A stretch of 6,666 nucleotides of DNA from contig CAJXQV010000068.1 in assembly GCA_913058165.1 (NCBI GenBank), positions 1 through 6,666 on the forward strand. Reading direction: 5' to 3'. Source of the stretch: an uncultured Chromatiales bacterium. Lineage in GTDB: Bacteria > Pseudomonadota > Gammaproteobacteria > Steroidobacterales > GCA-2729495. The notes beneath the pieces are model-generated. The model was not told where the DNA came from. It worked only from the letters and a program-made list of their open reading frames with translations, and did not search any database. The position numbers and the translations under genes were made by a program. Below are positions 1 to 5,844 of this stretch, piece by piece; the stretch's first letter is position 1; each line of letters starts with the position of its first letter.

Positions 1-47
1 GAGATTGCCTCTTGTCTCGTGGGCTCGGAGATGTGTATAAGAGACAG
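1..47. other. Nextera sequencing adapter with index (artefact), left end
   Basis: Positions 14-47 match the Nextera read-2 transposase adapter, and 29-47 within it are the 19-bp Tn5 mosaic end (AGATGTGTATAAGAGACAG). Positions 6-13 (TGCCTCTT) are an 8-base i7 index, which I recognise as Nextera N711 in oligo orientation, and 1-5 are the last bases of the P7 flow-cell oligo. This is library-construction sequence left in the assembly, not genomic DNA. Translated, it gives the well-known artefact peptide containing MCIRDR. Confidence 0.98.
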
Positions 48-48
48 G

Positions 49-237
49 TTAAGAAATTCTTGTCGCGACATTCGCATGGCAGCATTGTTAACGGATGCAG
101 GGAACCATGCAAGTGGTAAGCATCATGAAATGGCCTTAGCCGGCAGTGCGGGTGCGGGGCTGGCAACAGCCTTAGAACAGATTATTGCAGGGCTAGGCGC
201 GGCTATGGGTGATTCGGCCCCGGTGCAACCCAAGTAA
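49..237 (+). CDS. C-terminal fragment of an unrecognised protein (5' end missing)
   Basis: A plus-strand reading frame is open from the adapter junction to a TAA at 235-237. It leaves about 63 genomic residues that look like the tail of a longer protein cut by the contig end. The part encoded before position 48 is adapter and must be discarded. The tail is rich in Ala and Gly, with a mildly hydrophobic stretch (MALAGSAGAGLATALEQI) and a polar end (SAPVQPK). No catalytic motif, clear membrane helix or cysteine cluster is visible, and I do not recognise the family. An AT-rich hairpin with a T run follows directly, which supports a real gene end here. An internal ATG at 76 could start a much smaller protein, but I see no Shine-Dalgarno sequence to favour it. 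The frame is probably coding, the function is unknown, and the fragment is unlikely to belong to the threonine operon. Confidence 0.5.
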   Translation, partial: LRNSCRDIRMAALLTDAGNHASGKHHEMALAGSAGAGLATALEQIIAGLGAAMGDSAPVQPK

Positions 238-255
238 ATCAAATAAAAAGCTTTT

Positions 256-282
256 AAAAACAATAGTTAATCATTGTTTTTT
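256..282 (+). terminator. Possible weak intrinsic terminator after the partial gene
   Basis: The arms AAAAACAAT (256-264) and ATTGTTTTT (273-281) are perfectly complementary over 9 bp around an 8-nt loop, and the 3' arm ends in a run of six T (277-282). The site lies 19 bp after the stop codon of the upstream fragment. The stem has only one G:C pair, so it would be a weak terminator. The A run and T run make it roughly symmetric, but the minus strand has no obvious gene to terminate here. Confidence 0.35.
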
Positions 283-424
283 CAATAGAATCTATGCTGA
301 GAGCAGGGGCTGACGAAGCGGTGCGCTGAAACGAATGCCCAATTTTTAAGCTCAGGCGCCTCACAAAATGGGTCATCAACCGAACCTGCATCGCAATAAA
401 AACCATTGAAGTTGGGCTCAGGGG

Positions 425-452
425 TTCAAAAAAGCCGCATAGGCAGTACAAT
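425..452 (+). promoter_or_regulatory. Candidate sigma-70 promoter for thrAC
   Basis: A -10-like TACAAT (447-452, five of six consensus bases) lies 16 bp after a -35-like TTCAAA (425-430, four of six). Transcription would start near 459 and leave a leader of roughly 80 nt before the thrA ATG. A better-looking -35 hexamer, TTGACT at 467-472, has no good -10 at the right distance. This is a pattern match only. Confidence 0.25.
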
Positions 453-541
453 TCCGCCTCGCAGCGTTGACTCAGCAATCCGGTGTTCGCAACGGTTTAC
501 GGTTTACCGCTTTTATTCGTACAGCAACAGGCACCATTTAA

Positions 542-3037
542 ATGTCCCAGAGCAATTGGCAGGTCCACAAATTCGGCGGTTCGAGTCTTGCCGATGCTAC
601 ATGCTTCCGTCGGGTTGCCGCTTTGGTTCAGACCGAAGAAGGCACTCAACAAGCTGTGGTGGTTTCTGCAATGGGCGGTATGACCGATGCCCTGTTGAAC
701 CTGGTGCGACTTGCGGAGACCGATGGGCAGAGTATTGAGCCGGCCATCGACGCTATTCGTCAACGTTACAGCAGTACCATGAGGGAGCTTCTCACCAGCC
801 CCGAGGCATGCGCCGAACTTGAAGTGCCCTGGCAGGCGGAACTCAAGGATATTGCCGATTTGTTGCAGGCTACTGCGCTGGTAGGCTCTGCACCACAGCG
901 TACGCACGATATTGTGGCAGGTTGTGGCGAACTGTGGTCAGCGCGTTTGTTGGCGGCTTTTCTCACCCAGGAATCCGGTGCCGATAAACTCAACCGCGCA
1001 GTGCGCTGGGTCGATGCCCGTCAACTGGTTATTATTAACCAAGGCGAACTCGGTGCTGCCGTCGACTGGACCGAAACCCGAGTCAATGGTGGCAAACTGT
1101 TTGCCGACGACAAACCTGAAATAGTGGTTGTAACCGGGTTCATTTGCTGTGACCAGCAAGGCTTGCCATCTGTATTGGGCCGCAATGGCAGCGATTTTTC
1201 TGCATCTATTGTGGGCTCGGTATTGCATGCGCGTTCGATTGTTATTTGGACCGATGTCGATGGCGTGATGAGCGCCGATCCTAATCGAGTACCCGATGCC
1301 ACCATTATTCATGAGCTGTCATACAATGAAGCGATGGAGCTGGCGTATTTCGGCGCTAAAGTAATTCATCCGCAGACCATGTCACCCGCGGTGGACCTGC
1401 AGATACCCATTTATATTAAGAACAGCTTCAAACCTGAAGCGCATGGGTCGAAGATTAGTGCTGACGCCCAACCGAGCCTGAGCATCAAGGGGCTGACCAC
1501 TGTATCTAATGTTGCGCTTATCAACCTTGAGGGCTCGGGAATGATCGGTGTCCCAGGCACCGCCGACCGCTTGTTCGGTGCACTGCGTGAAGCTCAAATC
1601 TCGGTAATCCTAATCTCTCAGGCCAGCTCCGAGCATTCAATTTGTTTTGCCGTACCTGAAGTTATGGCCGATGACGCCGACAAGGTTATCCGTGACGCCT
1701 TTGCGGGTGAGCTCGAGCAAAACCAGATTCAATCTATCGAAGTTCGACGTGCTTGCAGTGTTATCGCGGTGGTCGGCGACGGCATGGCAGGCATTCCCGG
1801 AATTGCTTCGCGATTCTTTAGTGCCCTCGGCAAAGCCGGTATCAGCGTTAACGCTATTGCGCAGGGCTCATCCGAACGCAACATTTCAGCCGTTATTAGT
1901 CAGAGTGAGGCAACTCGTGCACTGCGTGCAGCCCATGCCGGCTTTTACCTTTCCGCCGAGACACTGTCAGTAGGCCTTATCGGCCCGGGCAATGTTGGCG
2001 GCACATTGCTCGATCAGATTGGCGCACAGGCAGTGCATTTGCTTAAAAACTTTAATCTGGATTTTCGCGTCCGCGGTATTGCGACTTCGTCAAAAATGTA
2101 TCTGGCAGAGCGCCGAGTAGACCTGCAAAACTGGCGTTCTGAACTCGAGCAACATGGCGAAGCGCTCGATTGGGAGCGTTTTGCTGCGCATGTAAATCCC
2201 GATCACTTGCCGCATGCGGTAATGATCGATTGCACTGCCGATGGCGCCGTGGCCGACCGTTACACCGACTGGTTTAATGCCGGCATTCATGTGGTTACCC
2301 CGAACAAGAAAGCCCAGAGCGGACCGCTCCCTGCCTATGACGCAATGCTTGCAGCACGCAAAGCAAATCAGGTGCACTTTCTTTATGAGACTGCTTGCGG
2401 GGCCGCACTGCCTATTATCCAGACCTTGCAGGACCTGGTTGAAACCGGCGACGAAGTGCAATCCATTGAAGGTATTTTCTCCGGCACGCTGGCGTATTTA
2501 TTTAATGTATTTGATGGCAGCGTCGCGTTTTCTGAAATTGTTCGTCAGGCTCGCGACAGTGGCTATACCGAGCCGGATCCGCGGGATGATTTGTCCGGCA
2601 TCGACGTTGCTCGAAAGCTGAGTATTTTGGCACGCGAGTTGGGCATGCGTATTGAATTATCCGATATCGACATTGAAAGTCTCGTGCCCGGCGAGCTTGA
2701 CGGTGGCACGCCGGAAGAGTTCCTGAGCGCATTGTCAGCTTACGATGACGCGATGCTCGAGCGCCTGAACGATGCCCGCAGTCGCGGTGAGGTTCTGCGT
2801 TACGTCGGCCGGCTCGATATTCCGGATGGCACCGCCAGTGTGCGCTTGTGCTCCTTGCCCACCGAGCATTCATTTGCCCACATTAACCTGACCGACAACA
2901 TCGTCAGTTTTGTCAGTGGTCGTTACAGCGAAAACCCGCTAGTGGTGCAGGGGCCTGGAGCCGGGCCTGAGGTTACCGCAGCAGGGGTATTTGCCGATCT
3001 GCTTCGCCTTTCCCGCTATTTAGGAGAGCCAGGCTGA
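542..3037 (+). CDS. thrA: Bifunctional aspartokinase I / homoserine dehydrogenase I
   Basis: This cytoplasmic enzyme phosphorylates aspartate and reduces aspartate semialdehyde to homoserine with NAD(P)H, the first and third steps toward threonine. At 831 residues it is close to the usual fused length (about 820). The kinase domain (about 1-305) shows KFGGSS at 10-15, VSAMGGMTD at 41-49, GRNGSD at 213-218 and TDVDGVMSADP at 237-247. Two ACT regulatory repeats follow (about 320-390 and 400-470), with QASSE at 360-364 and QGSSE at 441-445. The glutamines match those linked to threonine binding in plant AK-HSDH, so feedback inhibition by threonine is likely. The dehydrogenase domain begins at about 475 with GPGNVG (481-486), VTPNKK (585-590) and TEPDPRDDLSGIDVARK (676-692); E677, D688 and K692 match yeast residues E208, D219 and K223. 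An in-frame TAA directly before the ATG fixes the start. The Shine-Dalgarno is weak (AGG at 529-531). Intact ACT repeats favour ThrA over MetL, though parts of the C-terminal half read like MetL. Confidence 0.96.
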   Translation: MSQSNWQVHKFGGSSLADATCFRRVAALVQTEEGTQQAVVVSAMGGMTDALLNLVRLAETDGQSIEPAIDAIRQRYSSTMRELLTSPEACAELEVPWQAELKDIADLLQATALVGSAPQRTHDIVAGCGELWSARLLAAFLTQESGADKLNRAVRWVDARQLVIINQGELGAAVDWTETRVNGGKLFADDKPEIVVVTGFICCDQQGLPSVLGRNGSDFSASIVGSVLHARSIVIWTDVDGVMSADPNRVPDATIIHELSYNEAMELAYFGAKVIHPQTMSPAVDLQIPIYIKNSFKPEAHGSKISADAQPSLSIKGLTTVSNVALINLEGSGMIGVPGTADRLFGALREAQISVILISQASSEHSICFAVPEVMADDADKVIRDAFAGELEQNQIQSIEVRRACSVIAVVGDGMAGIPGIASRFFSALGKAGISVNAIAQGSSERNISAVISQSEATRALRAAHAGFYLSAETLSVGLIGPGNVGGTLLDQIGAQAVHLLKNFNLDFRVRGIATSSKMYLAERRVDLQNWRSELEQHGEALDWERFAAHVNPDHLPHAVMIDCTADGAVADRYTDWFNAGIHVVTPNKKAQSGPLPAYDAMLAARKANQVHFLYETACGAALPIIQTLQDLVETGDEVQSIEGIFSGTLAYLFNVFDGSVAFSEIVRQARDSGYTEPDPRDDLSGIDVARKLSILARELGMRIELSDIDIESLVPGELDGGTPEEFLSALSAYDDAMLERLNDARSRGEVLRYVGRLDIPDGTASVRLCSLPTEHSFAHINLTDNIVSFVSGRYSENPLVVQGPGAGPEVTAAGVFADLLRLSRYLGEPG
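3021..3026 (+). promoter_or_regulatory. Ribosome binding site of thrC inside the thrA end
   Basis: TAGGAG lies 10 nt before the thrC ATG and within the last codons of thrA. It is the best Shine-Dalgarno match in the window and supports the one-base-overlap start at 3037. Confidence 0.6.
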
Positions 3038-4335
3038 TGCAGTACGTAAGCACAAGAAACGGCCCAACAATAACCCTTGAAGATGCCATCATGAGTGGCA
3101 CAGCACCCGATGGCGGGCTTTACGTACCAGCGAACCTCCCTGCATTTACGCCGGCTGATTTTGACGGCATCGATGCCATCGACGAACTCGCTGCAAAAAT
3201 GCTTCAGCCCTTTTTCGCCGGCTCTTCGTTGGAAAATCAGCTCGCTGAAATCTGCACCGAAGCCTTTAGTTTTGACGCCCCCTCGCGGGTATTGGAAGAA
3301 GGCGGACATTCACTTTCTGTGCTCGAGCTGTTTCACGGGCCGACCGCTGCATTTAAAGACTTTGGCGCACGCTTTCTGGCCGCTTGCATGGTTCGCATTG
3401 CCGCAAGTCGTCAGCTGAATACACCACTCACCATTCTGGTCGCCACTTCGGGTGATACCGGTGGTGCTGTAGCTGCCGCATTCCATGGGAAACCGGGTGT
3501 GCGGGTATTGGTTCTGTTTCCCGATGGCCGTGTGTCGTCACGTCAGCAACACCAATTAACCTGCTGGGGCGCCAATGTCACCTCGCTGTCGGTAAAAGGC
3601 GAGTTCGATGATTGTCAGAGCATTGTTAAAGAGTTGTTTGCCGATCGGGGACTAAGCGCAGAGCACAATCTGTGTTCGGCCAACAGCATTAACGTCGGAC
3701 GCTTGTTGCCGCAGTCGGTTTACTACGCGCTATCAAGTTTGCAGCATTTTCGTAAGACCGGCGAGCAGACCAGTTATGTGATTCCTACCGGTAATCTAGG
3801 CAATGGGTTTGCCTGTGTTTGGGCAAAGTCGATGGGCTTCCCCATCGACAGGATAGTGCTCGCGACTAACGCCAATCGCACCATCCCGGATTTTCTCAGC
3901 AGCGGTGAATGGCAGCCGCGTGCCAGCGTCGCAACACTGGCTTCAGCAATGGACGTTGGTAACCCCAGCAACATGGAGCGTTTGCGGAAACTGTGGGGCG
4001 AGGCCGACAGCCTTAACAGCCGCTTGAGTACGTATTCTGTCAGCGATGCACAAATTCGCGAACAGATTGTGATTGAGTATGAGCGTACCGGCGTTGCCTG
4101 GTGCCCGCACACAGCCACTGCATTTTACGTTTATCGGCATCACCTTAACGATACCGATCGAGCGATGCATTGGAGCCTAGTCGCTACAGCGCATCCAGCA
4201 AAATTTGAAGCCATCGTTGAACCGCTGGTGCAGGAGACGCTCGACCTGCCGAAAGAACTCGCGCGGATTCTTAAATTACCATCGGCATTCGACACCGTTA
4301 AACCGACAGCAGCGGCAGTTGCCAAGTTTCTATAG
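3037..4335 (+). CDS. thrC: Threonine synthase
   Basis: This PLP enzyme (fold type II) converts O-phospho-L-homoserine to L-threonine and phosphate in the cytoplasm, the last step of the pathway. Its 432 residues fit the E. coli-type length. The N-terminus has the family pattern STRNGPTITLEDAIMSGTAPDGGLYVP (written here only as landmarks: STRN at 5-8, APDGGLY at 23-29). The PLP lysine is K107 in TAAFKDFGARF. ATSGDTGGA (136-144) and the phosphate-binding loop TGNLGN (251-256) are intact. The ATG shares its A with the thrA stop codon (TGATG at 3035-3039), which suggests translational coupling. TAGGAG at 3021-3026 is a good Shine-Dalgarno at about 10 nt. The usual thrB (homoserine kinase) between thrA and thrC is absent, so its substrate must come from an unlinked kinase. 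No clear terminator follows the TAG at 4333-4335. Confidence 0.96.
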   Translation: MQYVSTRNGPTITLEDAIMSGTAPDGGLYVPANLPAFTPADFDGIDAIDELAAKMLQPFFAGSSLENQLAEICTEAFSFDAPSRVLEEGGHSLSVLELFHGPTAAFKDFGARFLAACMVRIAASRQLNTPLTILVATSGDTGGAVAAAFHGKPGVRVLVLFPDGRVSSRQQHQLTCWGANVTSLSVKGEFDDCQSIVKELFADRGLSAEHNLCSANSINVGRLLPQSVYYALSSLQHFRKTGEQTSYVIPTGNLGNGFACVWAKSMGFPIDRIVLATNANRTIPDFLSSGEWQPRASVATLASAMDVGNPSNMERLRKLWGEADSLNSRLSTYSVSDAQIREQIVIEYERTGVAWCPHTATAFYVYRHHLNDTDRAMHWSLVATAHPAKFEAIVEPLVQETLDLPKELARILKLPSAFDTVKPTAAAVAKFL

Positions 4336-4344
4336 TCGCTCTTT

Positions 4345-4350
4345 TATAAT
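4345..4350 (+). promoter_or_regulatory. Perfect -10 hexamer just before the NERD gene
   Basis: TATAAT (4345-4350) matches the consensus exactly and lies between the thrC stop and the next ATG. No -35 sits at 16-18 bp; the nearest candidate, TTGCCA (4319-4324), is 20 bp away. If used, transcription would begin about 7 nt downstream, near 4357, almost at the ATG at 4359, giving a leaderless or near-leaderless mRNA. It may be a chance match in AT-rich DNA. Confidence 0.25.
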
Positions 4351-4358
4351 ATAGGCCA

Positions 4359-4955
4359 ATGATGACAAGTTTGAGCGTTCAAATGATCGCGATGCTGGCG
4401 GTACTCGTTTTAGTGCCTATAGCTCTTGTTGTGTTTATTGTTCGGCGCAGATTAGCCGCCAGCATTGATGCCCGCATTCATGCTGTCAGCCCCTATGTGC
4501 TCCACGACTTTCTGCTGCCAGATGGCAACGATGGCGAAATCCATTTCGAATACGCACTGCTTTCGCCCACCGGCATTCTTGTGATCGACACTAAGGATGT
4601 CGAAGGCAACGTGTTCGGCAGTGATACGATGGATCAGTGGACGGTGATCAATGACAACCGGCGGCACACCTTTGATAACCCACAGCGCGGCTTACTCGAC
4701 CGGGTCGCTGCAATAAAGTCGCTGGCACCGGATATAAAGGTAGAGGGTCACATCGCGTTTACTGACAGCGCCCGCTTTAGCAAGGGCCAGCCAGGCCATG
4801 TGATTTTCTTCGATACACTTATTACTACGCTCAAAGAAACATCAAAAGAGCAGGCGGAAGTCTTGCTGAATGCCAGCCTCCCTAGCTGGGAAAAGGTTGT
4901 CGCCGGCGCTACGGTGACCGGAGTTGCGAAGGCGTTGCGCGGCAAAAACGACTGA
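4359..4955 (+). CDS. Membrane-anchored NERD (nuclease-related domain) protein
   Basis: The 198-residue protein starts with one hydrophobic helix (about 9-28, MIAMLAVLVLVPIALVVFIV) followed by RRR, so it is probably anchored in the inner membrane with the domain in the cytoplasm by the positive-inside rule. Residues from about 40 to 155 follow the NERD pattern: VLHDFLLP at 47-54, then FEYALLSPTGILVIDTKDVEGNV (landmarks E64, G72, D77, K79), W94, and a later FDNPQRG corresponding to the family F-NP element. NERD is related to PD-(D/E)xK nucleases. The usual Asp in IDHV is Glu (E64) and the usual Glu in ETK is Asp (D77), with the family spacing of 13 kept. Whether it cuts nucleic acid is unknown. 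It starts 23 nt after thrC and might be cotranscribed; a TATAAT lies just upstream. Adjacent ATGs at 4359 and 4362 are both possible starts, and the Shine-Dalgarno is weak (ATAGG at 4351-4355). Confidence 0.8.
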   Translation: MMTSLSVQMIAMLAVLVLVPIALVVFIVRRRLAASIDARIHAVSPYVLHDFLLPDGNDGEIHFEYALLSPTGILVIDTKDVEGNVFGSDTMDQWTVINDNRRHTFDNPQRGLLDRVAAIKSLAPDIKVEGHIAFTDSARFSKGQPGHVIFFDTLITTLKETSKEQAEVLLNASLPSWEKVVAGATVTGVAKALRGKND

Positions 4956-4958
4956 TTG

Positions 4959-5759
4959 CTATAAACCGAATAGACGCTTTGTATTGGCCGTAGCCTGTTC
5001 GGCTAAGCTCGCCGGATCAACATTCATGTAACCGGCTGTCGCTTCAAGCACATGGGGCAGCAACGCCGGTTCACAACGCCGCCCATCGATCTGTTGTTTT
5101 TGCGCCTTGTTGAGATCCCGCGGGAGCAGGTAAGGCGCGTCGGTTTCGAGCAGTACCCTGTCAAGCGGCAAACTGGCCACAGCCTCTTGTAAATCGTGTC
5201 CGCGGCGTTCATCGCAGATCCATCCGGTAATGCCGATGTGCAAACCCATGTCCAGGTACGCGTGCATCTGTTCTTTAGTGCCCGTAAAACAGTGCGCAAC
5301 ACCACCGCTTAAACTCGGCAGGTGGTTTTTAAGTATTGCAACAAATGCCTGGTGAGCATCACGTTGGTGCAAGAACACCGGTTTTCCGGTGGTTGCAGCA
5401 ATCTGCAGCTGGCTGTCGAAGGCGTATTCCTGTTCGGCATGTGACGATAAATTGCGGAAATAGTCGAGCCCCATTTCACCGATGGCCACAACCTCATCAG
5501 CCTGTGCGAGCCTGGCAAGCGCGCCCCCTGTCTCTGCCGTGTAGTCATTGGCATAGTGCGGGTGAACCCCACTGGTGGCCCACAGTACACCGGGATGCGC
5601 TTGAGCCAATGCCAGAGCCTGAGCGCTGCCATGAAGGTCGGCGCCGGTCACTATCATTCGCGCTACTCCGGCAGTAAACGCCCGCTCCAGAACAGCATCA
5701 CGGTCGCGATCGAAGCTGTCGTGAGTCAGGTTGGCACCAATGTCGATTAAGGTCTGCAT
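4959..5759 (-). CDS. tatD: TatD family metal-dependent DNase
   Basis: The 266-residue protein follows E. coli TatD along its whole length. TatD is a cytoplasmic metal-dependent 3'-5' exonuclease on single-stranded DNA linked to repair; despite the name it is not needed for Tat export. It has the TIM-barrel fold of the amidohydrolase superfamily. Visible landmarks are DIGANLT at 6-12 (typical of true TatD, in place of the HxH of the YcfH and YjjV paralogues), GVHPHY at 64-69, IGEMGLD at 93-99, HQRDAH at 131-136, HCFTGTKE at 156-163, ITGWICDERRG at 177-187 and ETDAPYLLPRD at 205-215. The expected metal ligands E95, H131, H156 and D207 are all present. The start ATG is at 5757-5759 on the minus strand, with only a weak purine-rich stretch before it. 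Its 3' end faces the NERD gene with a 3-bp gap. It is transcribed away from the YgjP-like gene. Confidence 0.95.
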   Translation of the reverse strand: MQTLIDIGANLTHDSFDRDRDAVLERAFTAGVARMIVTGADLHGSAQALALAQAHPGVLWATSGVHPHYANDYTAETGGALARLAQADEVVAIGEMGLDYFRNLSSHAEQEYAFDSQLQIAATTGKPVFLHQRDAHQAFVAILKNHLPSLSGGVAHCFTGTKEQMHAYLDMGLHIGITGWICDERRGHDLQEAVASLPLDRVLLETDAPYLLPRDLNKAQKQQIDGRRCEPALLPHVLEATAGYMNVDPASLAEQATANTKRLFGL

Positions 5760-5791
5760 AGCTTGTCTTTAGTGTGCGGAAGCCAGCGGCG

Positions 5792-5800
5792 ATTCTATCA
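5792..5800 (-). promoter_or_regulatory. Candidate extended -10 promoter for tatD
   Basis: On the minus strand these bases read TGATAGAAT: a TGn extension followed by TAGAAT, five of six -10 consensus bases. No good -35 lies upstream, which an extended -10 can tolerate. The start site would be near 5785, leaving a leader of about 25 nt before the tatD ATG. Confidence 0.35.
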
Positions 5801-5823
5801 GCGCTGCTGCCTCGTTGCGCCCC

Positions 5824-5839
5824 GCATGTTGTAACATGC
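5824..5839. repeat. 16-bp inverted repeat at the ygjP-like gene start
   Basis: GCATGTT (5824-5830) and AACATGC (5833-5839) are perfect inverted copies around a 2-bp centre (GT). The element ends 5 bp before the preferred ATG at 5845 and lies about 25 bp upstream of the candidate tatD -10. It could be an operator for a dimeric regulator of the divergent pair. As RNA the 2-nt centre is too tight for all 7 pairs to form, though a shorter stem is possible. No regulator is recognised. Confidence 0.45.
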
Positions 5840-5844
5840 ACTGT

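Larger units (their letters stand above)
238..541. other. Intergenic region upstream of thrA
   Basis: About 300 bp carry no convincing gene. They hold the AT-rich hairpin at 256-282, a tentative promoter around 425-452 and a two-copy direct repeat of ACGGTTT (492-498, 499-505) shortly before thrA. The short plus-strand ATG frames at 294-329 (11 codons) and 368-409 (13 codons) encode no Thr/Ile runs, so they do not resemble the thrL attenuator peptide. A 74-codon minus-strand frame (254-478) has no recognisable motif and looks spurious. Confidence 0.6.

Noticed and set aside
294..409. Two short plus-strand ATG frames as possible thrL-like leader peptides
   Set aside because: Their translations contain no Thr or Ile runs and neither has a downstream terminator/antiterminator pair.
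467..472. TTGACT as the -35 of a thrA promoter
   Set aside because: No sequence resembling TATAAT lies 16-18 bp downstream; the 425-452 pair is slightly better though still weak.
254..478. Minus-strand open frame of 74 codons upstream of thrA
   Set aside because: No recognisable motif or family, and it overlaps the likely terminator and thrA promoter.
492..509. Tandem ACGGTTT repeat followed by CGGT-TT-ACCG and a T-rich stretch, as an attenuator hairpin
   Set aside because: The stem is only 4 bp with a 2-nt loop and the T run is interrupted; too weak to be a terminator, and two copies of a 7-mer can occur by chance.
497..2873. Long antisense and alternate-frame open frames within thrA
   Set aside because: They are shadows of a strongly conserved coding frame and show no protein-family features of their own.
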